Source: CAVQND01 sp049518415
GTDB taxonomy: Bacteria; Verrucomicrobiota; Verrucomicrobiia; Limisphaerales; UBA8199
NCBI GenBank assembly: GCA_049518415.1
Contig: JBEKRX010000023.1
Location: forward strand, 15,537-79,536
DNA: 64,000 nt
Direction of reading: 5' to 3'
A program made the position numbers and the translations under genes. Positions 1 through 9,600 of the stretch are shown piece after piece (position 1 is the first letter of the stretch; each line of letters begins with the position of its first letter). Under the pieces are notes generated by a model. The model was not told the origin of the DNA. It ran no database searches and saw only the letters and a list, made by a program, of their open reading frames with translations.

Positions 1-217
1 GACGCCCAGCCTACTCGACAATCAAATCGTCCATCCCCGTCACTTCTTCGGGCGATGCGCCGCCAGGCGGCAGCGCCGCGAGGCGCAGTTCGGTCTTTCC
101 CGACTTCGCGCTTTACAAAAGGGGTCGCGGGGGACATGCTGGCTTTGTTCGGCGGGCATACCGCAACGTAAAGGTGTGTCACGCCAGGCTTGACTCCAAA
201 CACCAATGAATATTGCC

Positions 218-697
218 ATGAAAAAAGCGATCGTCCTTTGTTTCGCCCTGCTCGTCGGCGCCTGCTGCCAGGGCGCAGACCCCACCGCGGCTCACCTGGC
301 CAAGGTCAGCAAGTTCTTCGACATCACCCAAATGGAGAAGACGTATGAGACCAGTCTCACCGCGGGATTTGAAGGCGCCGCCCACATGGGCGACACAAGC
401 GCCATGCCTGAGGAAGAACGCGCCAAGATGGAGAAGGCCTTGAAACGAGTGAAGGAGTTCCTGGTGACAGAGATCGGCTGGTCCAAGATCAAGGAGGACA
501 TGGCCAAGGTCTATGCCAAGCATTTCACGGAAGACGAACTGGACAAGGTCATCAAACTGCTCGACAGTGAAACGGGGCGCATGTTCATTTCCAAGCAAAT
601 CGGCCTTCTGGCCGAATCCATGGCCCTTGCCCAAAGCAGAGCCCAAGCGCTCATGCCAAAGGTAATCGCGATGATGCAGGAAGAGATGAGCAAGTGA
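218..697 (+). CDS. DUF2059-like lipoprotein
   Basis: A 159-residue exported protein. The N-terminus MKKAIVLCFALLVGAC has a basic start, a hydrophobic core and a lipobox-like VGAC, so it is probably an outer- or inner-membrane lipoprotein. The rest is helical. The segment YAKHFTEDELDKVIKLLDSE followed by TGRMFISKQ fits the DUF2059 pattern (FTE-E-L, then a conserved G-x-x-x), a family of unknown function. I chose ATG 218 over the in-frame ATG 206 because MKK is the usual lipoprotein start; neither has a clear ribosome binding site. It stands alone, 181 bp upstream of the PQQ-propeller gene. The family is a moderate-confidence call; the lipoprotein signal is seen directly. Confidence 0.7.
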   Translation: MKKAIVLCFALLVGACCQGADPTAAHLAKVSKFFDITQMEKTYETSLTAGFEGAAHMGDTSAMPEEERAKMEKALKRVKEFLVTEIGWSKIKEDMAKVYAKHFTEDELDKVIKLLDSETGRMFISKQIGLLAESMALAQSRAQALMPKVIAMMQEEMSK

Positions 698-841
698 AGA
701 CCATGGCAGTGCAGCGGACCCCGGAGGCTTGGAACGTCCCCAACTGGGTTCGATAAAAGTGAGAACGCGCCGCGGCCACGCCAGGCCCTGGCTTGACGGT
801 GAGTCCGTGGCGCAGTACAAGGTGTGCGTGCGAACGCACAG

Positions 842-869
842 TTGCCAGGCCAGGCATCCGTAGTAAAAT
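842..869 (+). promoter_or_regulatory. Candidate sigma-70 promoter, near-leaderless
   Basis: TTGCCA (842-847) and TAAAAT (864-869) are separated by 16 bp. Only 9 bp separate the -10 box from the ATG at 879, so the transcript would start at or next to the start codon of the PQQ-propeller gene. No ribosome binding site lies in that gap, which fits a leaderless message. Confidence 0.35.
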
Positions 870-878
870 AGCAGTTGT

Positions 879-2420
879 ATGAGTCCGGCCGACCGCCCTC
901 TTGGGGTTCCCCGCGCAGCCTCAAGAGGCAAGCTGCTTTCCTTGCCCGCAGCCCTCGCCGGCCTGTGGTTTGGGCTGGTCGCCAGTGCCTGTGCCACTGA
1001 CTGGCCGCAATATCGCGGTCCCAACCACGATGGCGTTTCGCCGGATCGCATCACGGCGCAGTGGAGCGGAGCGGTGACCACGGCCGTGTGGCGAGTGACG
1101 CTGGGGCAGGCCTTCAGTTCTTTGGCGGCCGCCCAAGGCAAGGCCATTACCCAGGTGTATCGCAACAGCAAGGAGACCTGCATTGCCCTGAGTATTACCA
1201 ATGGCGCGGAATTGTGGTCCAGAACCTTCGAGACGTTCCAGAACTACGGAGGGTACGACGGTCCGCGCTCCACCCCGACCGTTGACCAGGGTTCGGTCTA
1301 TGTATTGACCTCGAATCTGAAGCTCTTCCGCCTGAACCTCACCAACGGGGCGGTGGTTTGGAGCAATAACCTGGTGACGGCTTATGGCGCCAAGGTCATA
1401 AGCTATGGCAGCGCCGCGTCGCCTTTGCTGGAGGGCGGCTTGGTTTACGTCAACTTGAATACCGGTAATCGCGCGCTGGCGGCCTTTTGGGCGACCAATG
1501 GTGCGCTGGCCTGGCGGGTGGAGAATGAGGCGACGACCCATTCAACCCCGGTGGCGGCCACCATCCAGGGCGTGCGGCAGGTGATTTTTGCGACGCAGAA
1601 CGGCCTGGTTTCCCTGAATTCCACCAACGGCCAGAAGCTCTGGAGCTACCCTTACCCAAACGGCTACAACGGAACCGCGCTGGGAGGCTCCCCGGTGGCC
1701 TGCTCGAATATCGTCTTCATTTCGCAGGCCTACACCCCGATCAGCACGGCGGCGCGGATTGACCTGGTGAACGGGGCCTGGTCTGCCAACCACCTCTGGG
1801 ATCAGCCGATTGGAATGATCTGGATGACACCCGTGTGTTCCCAGGGGGCCATCTATGGCGCGACTGGCAACAACAGTTCTTCGACTACTCCCCTGGTCTG
1901 CCTGGACTTGCAGACGGGCGCACTGCGCTGGTCTTACGACGGTTTCGGACGCGGGGGCGTAACGCTGGCCGACAACCTTATTCTTGGCCTCAGCGAAGGT
2001 GGATGGCTGCGGTTGATCCGGCCGGACACCAACGCGTGCACCGAAGTGGCCTCTTTCCCCGCGCTCAACAGCGGCGATTGCTGGAATTCTTTCGCCATCT
2101 GCGATGGCCGGGTTTACGCCCGCAGCACGACCGAGGCGGCCTGTTTTGACCTCTCCCTGCCCGACCTCAAGCTGGACTCCCCGCAAATCGTGGCCGCCAA
2201 TAACCTCCGGCTTACCGTCCGGACCGCCAACGGCACGCCGGTCAATGCCAATCGTTTAACCAGCATGGAAGTGCGAGCGACCACCAACCTGGCCCTCTCC
2301 CCGTCGCAATGGCCGACGCTGACCAATGCGCTGGTGCTCACCAACGGCACGGTCCGCGTGGACAACGTGGATGCGGGGGCCCAGGGGCGGCGGTTCTTCA
2401 TCGTGGCCGAGCCCAGATAG
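879..2420 (+). CDS. PQQ-like beta-propeller repeat protein (BamB-like fold)
   Basis: A 513-residue exported protein with a signal-peptide-like segment (about residues 17-38, ending SACA) followed by WPQYRGPNHDG, the standard opening of PQQ-binding-like quinoprotein propellers in planctomycetes and verrucomicrobia. Blade-like repeats recur: GAELWSRTFETFQ, GAVVWSNNL, GALAWRVENEATTHSTP, GQKLWSYPYPNG, GALRWSYDG. The last 80 residues (SPSQWPTLTNALVLTNGT, then RRFFIVAEP) resemble the C-terminal domain found on many verrucomicrobial secreted proteins. The family usually acts as a periplasmic scaffold or, less often, a PQQ enzyme; no catalytic residues can be assigned. The prepilin-like gene follows after 9 bp, so the two are probably co-transcribed. 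Confidence 0.82.
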   Translation: MSPADRPLGVPRAASRGKLLSLPAALAGLWFGLVASACATDWPQYRGPNHDGVSPDRITAQWSGAVTTAVWRVTLGQAFSSLAAAQGKAITQVYRNSKETCIALSITNGAELWSRTFETFQNYGGYDGPRSTPTVDQGSVYVLTSNLKLFRLNLTNGAVVWSNNLVTAYGAKVISYGSAASPLLEGGLVYVNLNTGNRALAAFWATNGALAWRVENEATTHSTPVAATIQGVRQVIFATQNGLVSLNSTNGQKLWSYPYPNGYNGTALGGSPVACSNIVFISQAYTPISTAARIDLVNGAWSANHLWDQPIGMIWMTPVCSQGAIYGATGNNSSSTTPLVCLDLQTGALRWSYDGFGRGGVTLADNLILGLSEGGWLRLIRPDTNACTEVASFPALNSGDCWNSFAICDGRVYARSTTEAACFDLSLPDLKLDSPQIVAANNLRLTVRTANGTPVNANRLTSMEVRATTNLALSPSQWPTLTNALVLTNGTVRVDNVDAGAQGRRFFIVAEPR

Positions 2421-2429
2421 GGGCACCCC

Positions 2430-3236
2430 ATGAAAGCCCAGGCATCCAGTGCAGCGGAACTTTCCTGGCCGCCTGCCAGTCGCAAGGGGCCTTCTGCTCA
2501 GCAGCAGTGGGCCTTCACCCTGATTGAGTTGCTGGTGGTGATTGCCATCATTGCCATCCTGGCTGCCTTGCTTTTGCCCGTCCTGGTGACCGCGAAAGAA
2601 CGCGCTCGACGCGTCAATTGCAAGAACAGTCTGCGCCAGTTCATAATGGCCACGCACCTCTACGGCAACGACAGCGAGCAGTGGCTGCCAACCGGCGCAT
2701 CCGACATGGGCCCGCTGGACGACCACCTTCCGGTGCTCTGCACCAATACGCGCAATGCCCTCATCCAATATGCCGGCAACTACCGCATTATCGATTGCCC
2801 CAGCCTCGGCCAACCTTTCAACCAGCCCGCCGGCTGGATGCCGCCCGACGGCGCGGGCTACGGAGTTGTCATCGGCTACAACTATTGCGGCGGCCACACC
2901 AACACCCCCTGGCCGGCGCTGCCGGGCAGTGATGCGGTCTGGCTCTCGCCTCAGAAACTGACCGATGCCAGCAGCCTCGTCCTGCTGTCGGACTTGAACG
3001 ACTGGTCGCCTGGTTACGGCAGGAGCTTCGCGCCCCACGGCAAGAACGGGCCGGTTCTGTCTGGAAGCGATTTTGCCAACTCCGGCGCTAATGGAGCCTC
3101 CTCGCTCGCCATCGGCGCGGCCGGGGGCAACGTGGGATTGCTGGACGGCTCCGTCTCCTGGCGCAAGGCCCTGAACATGAAGAGCTATCGCGCCAGCCAA
3201 CAGTGGGGCAACAGCGGCTGCCAGGCCATGTGGTGA
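2430..3236 (+). CDS. Prepilin-type DUF1559/PulG-like protein
   Basis: A 268-residue protein with a type IV prepilin-like signal (FTLIELLVVIAIIAILAA, about residues 29-46). Cleavage would fall just before F, with E5 of the mature protein present. A helical stalk follows (AKERARRVNCKNSLRQF), then a globular domain and a C-terminal H-x9-DG-like turn (GGNVGLLDGSVSWRK). This is the DUF1559/pseudopilin family, strongly expanded in Planctomycetes and Verrucomicrobia; the role is unknown and is thought to involve secretion or the cell surface. It lies 9 bp after the PQQ-propeller gene. No pilus assembly genes are in the window. Confidence 0.85.
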   Translation: MKAQASSAAELSWPPASRKGPSAQQQWAFTLIELLVVIAIIAILAALLLPVLVTAKERARRVNCKNSLRQFIMATHLYGNDSEQWLPTGASDMGPLDDHLPVLCTNTRNALIQYAGNYRIIDCPSLGQPFNQPAGWMPPDGAGYGVVIGYNYCGGHTNTPWPALPGSDAVWLSPQKLTDASSLVLLSDLNDWSPGYGRSFAPHGKNGPVLSGSDFANSGANGASSLAIGAAGGNVGLLDGSVSWRKALNMKSYRASQQWGNSGCQAMW

Positions 3237-3262
3237 GGGCATCCGGTGGGATTTGGAGGAAT

Positions 3263-5803
3263 TTACTTGCGTTTGGCGGTTATTCCCAGCCCCAGCAGCG
3301 GCAAGAGTTCGTTGCTCTCCGGCACGCCGTAGTTGAAGATGACAAAGCCGCCCGTGCCGTGGCGCCGGGTGACGTTGATCTGCTCGATCAGGCGGTCCAC
3401 GCCAAAATGCGACGAGGAAGCGCTGACGCCGATGCCCGGATAGCACGGGGTGCGGCCAGCCCACTGGACCTGCCGGGCGACCATGTTCTCGAAGCTCCGG
3501 CTGCTGGGCGTATAATCCATCGGGCAGACAAAGTCCACGTAGCCCTTTTCGCACCAGAGTCGCCAGTCCTGGCCGACGCCATCGCGGTCAACTGGCCAGT
3601 TGGGAAAGACCGCCGCCGAGAGCTTGATTTTTGGTCTGATGGCCCGGGCCTGTTGGCTGACGGCTTTCACGACGGCGGTGATGTTGGCGCGCCGCCAGTC
3701 CAGCCATTGCCGGCGGAACGGGCCGCCGGCCAGCACGTCTTTGGGCCAGTCCTGGGCGGTCGCGCCCAGCGAGCGCTCGAACCGGGCCTTGCAGCCGGCG
3801 CAGAAACAGTGGTCCGCGTCCGGGTAACGGATGTAATCAAAGTGGAGGCCGTCCACGTCGTAATTGCGGGCCAGCTCGATTAGGGAGTCGAGTTCCAGCT
3901 TCTGGTTTTCGGGGTGCGAGGGGCAAAGCCACCGTTCTTCCTTGCCTTGCGAGTCGGCCTGGAGCCGGCCTTCGCGGCGCAGGCGCCCGATGAATTGCTG
4001 CGGGGCCGCCGACCCCAGGTTCCAGTTTACCTTCCAGACGTGCATCTGGAGGCCGTGCTTGCGGCAGGCAGCCAGGCACTGGGCGACCTGGTCGCCGCGG
4101 TTCGTCACGGCTGGCGCCACCGGCAGGACCTGGCTGGGATAGAACGCCGCGCCGCCCCACAGCAGGTTGGGCAGAATGGCGGTAAAGCCGTTTTGCGCCA
4201 GCCGCTGCACAGCCTCGTCCCAGTCCAGGCCCTGCACGCCGAAGGCGCTATGACACCAGAAGGCCCGGAACTCGCCTGCCAGGGGCTGTTGCGCCAGGCA
4301 AAAGGCCTCCTTGACCCGCTGGCTGGCGGCGGCGGATGCTTCGATGGCCTGGGCGAATTTCTGTTGGGCCGCCAGCCGCAAGGCTGATTGGCGGAGCTGG
4401 GCGGCGTCTGCCAGCGCCGCGGCCACCTCTGCCCTTGAGGGGTTCAGGCGGGCAATCTGTTCGACTGCCTGGCTATAGGTCTTAAAACCGCCGATGGTCC
4501 CAATGCGGCCAATCTCAGCCTCGGCGGCCTGCCGCCAAAGCTCGGGCGCCAGGAAGCCGGCCATGGCCAGGAGCAGGCGCCGTTTGTTGGCCGCGTCGTC
4601 CGGGAGCAGGACATGGGTCATCACCAGGCAGTTGGTCGTGGCCACCACCGCCGCATGGCCTGTGGGCTGGCCCTGCTGGTCCAGCCACTCGCCCAGAACG
4701 CGGCCTTGGCCGGGCACCGGCTGGACGGCGCTGATGTTCCACGACTGCTGGCCCACCAGGGGCGGGGCGCCGGGCAAGGCCCCCTCCTTGAGGCGGATGG
4801 CCGAGAAGTAGCCTGCGTAGGGCGCTGGGACATGCCGGGCGCTCTCGATTCTCAGGACCGGCCAAAGCCTTTCCGGGACGGCGTAAAAGGCGAGCAATTT
4901 GCCGCCACTGTTGAGGTAGGCAATCAATTCGTCCGCCGCTCGGTCGGGCATGGAGGGGTTATGCGGCAAGACGACGAGCCTGGCCTGTTTCAACCGTGCG
5001 GCGCTTACGTCCAGGTCGCTGATGAGTGCGCAGCCGATGCCCAGGGCCTGAAACTGCCGGGCCACTGCCTCCGCAGACTGCTCGACGCTGCGCCTTTCCT
5101 CGGGCGAGCGCTGCGCCGCGGACTCGGCCCGCAAGATGGCCACCGCCGCATCAGCCCCCAGCAGGCCGATGGGCCGAATGTCACTCAGGAAGAACTCGGT
5201 GTTCGCATCCTGCCCTCGCCAGGCCGAGAGGCGGATCGTCTTGATCTGGCCCCAACCGGCGGGTTTGCCTTCAACCGTGGTCTCGGTCTTGTCAATCTTG
5301 ATGGTATTCCAATCCGTCGAAGACTCCGGGTAAAACGTTGCGTGATACCAGCCTTCACCGCTTTGGAAGTAAATGCTGAAAGACGACACCGGCGAGGCCT
5401 CGGCGCAGCGGAGCTTGAACTCGACGCCCCGGGCGGAAGCCAGGTCCAGCTTCACCGCCCGGTCCCAAGAGGCCCGCTCAATCTTCGTGTCGGCAAAATT
5501 ACAGGCCAGGCGCAGGACCTTGCGGCCGTCCACCATCGCCACCGCCGCCGGCGCGGTCGCGCCCATTGGCTGCCAAGCCGCTTGGGCGGCGGCCGCGTTC
5601 GGGTACTGGCAGTCGTCAATTGTGCTCGCGTCGGCTGGCAACTGCGCTCGGGCGCACGGTCTGAGGCCAAGAAACCACAGCGCCAGAACCAGGGCGGTTC
5701 CAGTTAATGGAACTGGTATCCTTGAAGGGACTCGGCCCGGGCGCGAATTCTTTGGGGCGGCGCCAGGGAGATTCGAGCCGGCAGTTGCGCTTGTTTGCAT
5801 CAT
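3263..5803 (-). CDS. Exported family 10 glycosylhydrolase (GHL10/DUF187)
   Basis: About 846 residues from ATG 5803. The reading frame stays open to 6220, but that extension overlaps the nuclease gene upstream and has no protein-like character. The N-terminus has a signal peptide (PLTGTALVLALWFLGLRPCARA). Residues about 50-200 look like a beta-sandwich carbohydrate-binding domain and about 210-380 like a ThuA/class I amidotransferase-type fold (inference from layout). The C-terminal third carries the GHL10 TIM barrel: GFTAILPNLLWGG, MHVWKVNWNLG, VDGLHFDYIRYPD, KLSAAVFPNWP. GHL10 proteins are glycan hydrolases of the cell wall or of polysaccharides; the substrate here is unknown. It converges on the prepilin-like gene with a 26 bp gap. 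Confidence 0.82.
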   Translation of the reverse strand: MMQTSATAGSNLPGAAPKNSRPGRVPSRIPVPLTGTALVLALWFLGLRPCARAQLPADASTIDDCQYPNAAAAQAAWQPMGATAPAAVAMVDGRKVLRLACNFADTKIERASWDRAVKLDLASARGVEFKLRCAEASPVSSFSIYFQSGEGWYHATFYPESSTDWNTIKIDKTETTVEGKPAGWGQIKTIRLSAWRGQDANTEFFLSDIRPIGLLGADAAVAILRAESAAQRSPEERRSVEQSAEAVARQFQALGIGCALISDLDVSAARLKQARLVVLPHNPSMPDRAADELIAYLNSGGKLLAFYAVPERLWPVLRIESARHVPAPYAGYFSAIRLKEGALPGAPPLVGQQSWNISAVQPVPGQGRVLGEWLDQQGQPTGHAAVVATTNCLVMTHVLLPDDAANKRRLLLAMAGFLAPELWRQAAEAEIGRIGTIGGFKTYSQAVEQIARLNPSRAEVAAALADAAQLRQSALRLAAQQKFAQAIEASAAASQRVKEAFCLAQQPLAGEFRAFWCHSAFGVQGLDWDEAVQRLAQNGFTAILPNLLWGGAAFYPSQVLPVAPAVTNRGDQVAQCLAACRKHGLQMHVWKVNWNLGSAAPQQFIGRLRREGRLQADSQGKEERWLCPSHPENQKLELDSLIELARNYDVDGLHFDYIRYPDADHCFCAGCKARFERSLGATAQDWPKDVLAGGPFRRQWLDWRRANITAVVKAVSQQARAIRPKIKLSAAVFPNWPVDRDGVGQDWRLWCEKGYVDFVCPMDYTPSSRSFENMVARQVQWAGRTPCYPGIGVSASSSHFGVDRLIEQINVTRRHGTGGFVIFNYGVPESNELLPLLGLGITAKRK

Positions 5804-5982
5804 GGCCACGAGCCTGCGCCAGGCAGCCCCAAAAATCAATGCCACGGTGGAATCCACCGGGCCGCCCCTGCACGCTGCCCCCTGAGCGGGAGCCAGCCCC
5901 GGACGCGCGAAACACAATAGACCGCAACAGCAAGCCACGCGTTGAGCCTTGGGACGAAAACAAACGTGCAAGTGCCCCTCGA

Positions 5983-6654
5983 TCACCGGCGTCCAAGCTC
6001 CATTACGAGATGATGGCACAGAAAGTCTTTTGGGTAAGGTTTCCCTTGCGGCACTTCCCGTTTGTGGGTTGAAGTGCGGTGATTCCGCGCAGAGAAGATC
6101 GGATGCGGAAATAACAATTGGCCGAGGTGCGCGGTGATACCATCGAACACGACGCGGGGATTTCCTGATAACAAATATCCGATCAGTGCGCCTTCGTGCG
6201 AGAACGGCGCGGCTTTGCATTTGAGGTATTTGTCGTCCAAATCGCGCAAGTAACGAGCGAGCCTCCTATCCGTCTTGAGAACCTTGGCTTCAATTGGCCA
6301 AATCATGGAGTAATCGCCGCCACGCATGACGAAGCCGAAATCATAAGCCTTGGATCGGGCGGGAGCAGGCTCGCGACTTTCGAACTCCGGCATTTCAGGA
6401 TGCAGGATGAAAGGCTCATCGCCTGTTTGACGTTCTTGGATTTTCAAACTGTGATAGGCCGTCAGACTCCTCTCGATCTCGTCCTCCGCCGCCGACCACT
6501 TGACTGTGCTCAAAACGCCCGCGCCGAGATCGTCGTAAGCCGCCCAAACTCGCCGGAGGATGACAACGCCGGCGTCACTCGGCCAGGCTCTGAGCGAGTC
6601 GAAAGAAGCGTCTTTGGGCCACCGCTGCTCGCTTATCGTTTGCCGCCGTCTCAT
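5983..6654 (-). CDS. PD-(D/E)XK nuclease-like protein, partner of the methylase
   Basis: A 223-residue protein starting 9 bp after the stop of the large methylase gene, so surely in one operon. Residues 105-124 fit a PD-(D/E)XK core: D105 in KAYDFGFV, then E122-A-K124 in MIWPIEAKVLK, followed by a helical segment. This is the fold of most type II and Mrr-like restriction enzymes. I infer a restriction endonuclease or nicking partner for the methylase, but the family is not one I can name. The C-terminus ends DFLCHHLVMELGRR. The coding region overlaps the non-coding extension of the glycosylhydrolase frame, which I reject. Confidence 0.65.
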   Translation of the reverse strand: MRRRQTISEQRWPKDASFDSLRAWPSDAGVVILRRVWAAYDDLGAGVLSTVKWSAAEDEIERSLTAYHSLKIQERQTGDEPFILHPEMPEFESREPAPARSKAYDFGFVMRGGDYSMIWPIEAKVLKTDRRLARYLRDLDDKYLKCKAAPFSHEGALIGYLLSGNPRVVFDGITAHLGQLLFPHPIFSARNHRTSTHKREVPQGKPYPKDFLCHHLVMELGRR

Positions 6655-6663
6655 GCGCGCATT

Positions 6664-9600
6664 TCACTTCCACTCCGCCCGCATGATTTCTGCGGCCACC
6701 TCGTCGGCATCGCGCATCGCCATTGAACGCGTCCACTGACGGCGCTGGTCGGGCTTGATTAGGAACACGCTTGCGACTCTGCCGCTGGGTGTCGGGTGCG
6801 GGGCGTAGATGCGAGCGCTCCGCTCAAAGTAGAATCCAGCCCCCTTATCCGGCGCCTTCATGCAATCGGCGTAAAGCTTGGCCAGCCTTTGCAGTAAGGC
6901 ATCCGATTCGACCGGTTCAACCTGCACAGGCTTTCTGCCCGGCCAATGCAAATGGATCGCCAGCAGGCGGACGGGGAGACGTTCGGACGAGGGTTCTTGA
7001 AAAATGGTGGCACAGAGCGCTTTTTCGCCGCCGAAGCCCGCCTTCAAAACGCGGAGGAACTGTTCGGCGTATTGTCGCAAGTCAACTTCAGCGGCCGCGT
7101 TTTGCCCTTGAGGCTCTCGCACCGTCGGTTGGCGGCCCGGGGAGCGCGCGTCACCCTTGAAGTCGGGAAGCGTAAACCCGAACAGGTCTTCGATCAGGGC
7201 CCATTCGCTCTCTTTGAAATTGAAAAATCCACGGACACGCGCGTCCACGTCTTCGAGATTCTTGATTCCGTCCAGCAAGCTGGGAGAAGGCGCCGGTAGC
7301 GGGAGGCGCCGAAGTTCATCTTCCAACGGTTGCGGAATAAACGCGGCAAACCTTCCGCTCGTTAGCAACTGGTAATACGTTGCCCATTTGCTGTTCTGTG
7401 CAAGCCACGCGGCTTCAAGAATGTCGCCACGCTCTGCCGGTGCGTGGACACTGACGTAACTGTCGGAGCACAACACTCCTTCGGTCTCCGGCGATGCATC
7501 CACAAGAGCTGCTTGGAAACGGCCCTGCGCTTCGAGCCAACTTTGCTTGATAATTAACTGCGGCGAGCGAAAGATTTGCGGCGTGCGCGGACGTTCTGCC
7601 ATGGGGTTTTCGTTTTTCGGCAGCCTGTCTGGCAGTAGGTGCAGAAATGTTCCACTGGGGAAGCCCTTGGTTTCCAGTATCCGTCTGTGGAGAAGCCATG
7701 CATGACGCTTCTGGTCGGTTCCTCGAATAATGCCTTCACCAGTGTGGATCCTCCTCTCGACTCTGTACTTTTCGAGATTTGGATTTCTGCTCAGGCGTCT
7801 CAGTAATTCCAAGTCCCGCCAACTTCCCCAAGCCAGCGCCGTCCACACGAACGGATCATTGGCGGCGTCGCGGACCGGCACTGCATGAATGTCCTGTGGC
7901 TCGATGATCACACGATACCCGTCTTCACTCGTCTTCAGTGGTTTTGGGCAGATGTATTCGAGTTTGGCATCGGCAGAAGGTCTTTCGTTCCTGAACATCA
8001 GCAGGCAGGCAGGCCCAACCGCATCGTTGAACAACTCGAAGCGCAATGCAGAGAGGTTGACGATTTCCTCGACGGTGACTGACTCGAACAGTTTCCGGCG
8101 TGCCTCGAGCGCTGGCCTTGAGCGGTTGAACAGTAATACCGTAGCTGGCTGAAGCATCGCAACTGTTCCGCCGGCCTTTGCCAACTTAGCCGCCTTGGCT
8201 GGAAATACGGGGCCGATATCGCCGTACGTAACAGGCCATTGGTGTTTGCTAGCCCACACAGACGCACTGCGGCTTCTCTTGATTGAGTTTTTACCCCACG
8301 GCGCATTTCCCAGAATTAGGTCAAACGAACCGGCATCCTGTTCGGTGCGGAAACCCGTTTCGGTTTCCAGAAAGAAATCCTTCGAGACGAGGTGCCAATC
8401 GCGTAGGCGCGGAAAAACGACCTGCTTCCAGTAGTGCCGGGGGTCTATTGCGTCGCACATTGCGAGATAGAGGCTGAAAGAGGCGACCCGAACCGCATCC
8501 CGATTAATATCCACTCCGAACAGATTGTTTTCGAGGATCGGCTTGAGGTCAGAAACCTTTGGCGCCTTGCCATGATTTGCTTTTCTCCAGCGATAGATGA
8601 GCCGTTGGAACGCCTTCACCAGGAAAATCCCCGAGCCGCACGCCGGATCCAGAACCTTCAAGTTCCATTCCTCGCTCTCCCACGGCAGCACATCATCCAA
8701 AACGAAATCCACCAAGTGCGCGGGCGTGTAATAGGCTTTGTCTCGATCGGCGTCCTCACTGACGAACTGCTCATAAACGCTGCTAATGAAATCAAGCGGA
8801 ATGGTGTTGAAAGAGTACTCACGCCAGAGGGTTGTCTGGCGGTTCTCCATTTGCATCCGACCTGAAACGAAGTCAGCGAGCAAGTCCAAGTGCCTTTTCT
8901 GGACCTGGGCCTTTTCTTCTTCCCATTCGCGCTCCCTGGCCGCAGCCGAGGCTCCTTTCCCGGGAAAGAGATCGCCGTTGAATCGTCCGTTCAGCCATAG
9001 GAATAGCGCGTACGTGTCATCGCGGTCGGTCAGAATTGATTCGACGTTCGCGTGGGTGCGTGACAACTGTCCCTGCAAACGGCTGCGCATCAGGGCCTCA
9101 TCGAGGAACGGCTTGCCCTGTTTATCCTGCCGGTGAAACAGGAATTGAACAAATATCAACCGCGCCAGCAAGTCGTGGCAGACATCCTTCGGCAGGTTTG
9201 CATCCAGCAACGCCTTCCGGACATGACGAAGGTTCGCCAGGAGCAGCGCGTCGGCTCGTTCCTCCGGTCGAAACTGGTCCGTGTGCTGGCGGAAGAATTC
9301 GCCGGAAACGAGGTTCACCCAATGAAGCGCGCTGGCGGCCGTCTGTGAGAGAGACGGGAAATCTGGCTGCCCACCGACAGCGCCGGAATCGTCGAAGACA
9401 AGCTTCGTTTGGACGTCTGCCGTCGGTGGTTTGCAGCATGTCCAGGCACGAAGGCGGTCCCGTTCGGCTGTAATCAGCAGGCGTGTCCGGCAGAAATTCC
9501 ACGCAAGCTTGTGAGCCAACCGAAACACCTGATCTGAGGGAGGGCTGCTGAATTCGCAAACGACTGCCAAGGGGGCCTCGGTGCTGGCCGTGTCGGGTGA

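Noticed and set aside
1..217. 81-codon minus-strand frame at 40-285
   Set aside because: No protein-like features, and it overlaps the lipoprotein signal peptide.
179..1201. 340-codon minus-strand frame
   Set aside because: Overlaps the DUF2059 lipoprotein and the propeller gene; no motif, shadow composition.
5804..6220. Extension of the glycosylhydrolase frame to 6220
   Set aside because: It overlaps the PD-(D/E)XK gene, is not protein-like, and the signal peptide starts after ATG 5803.
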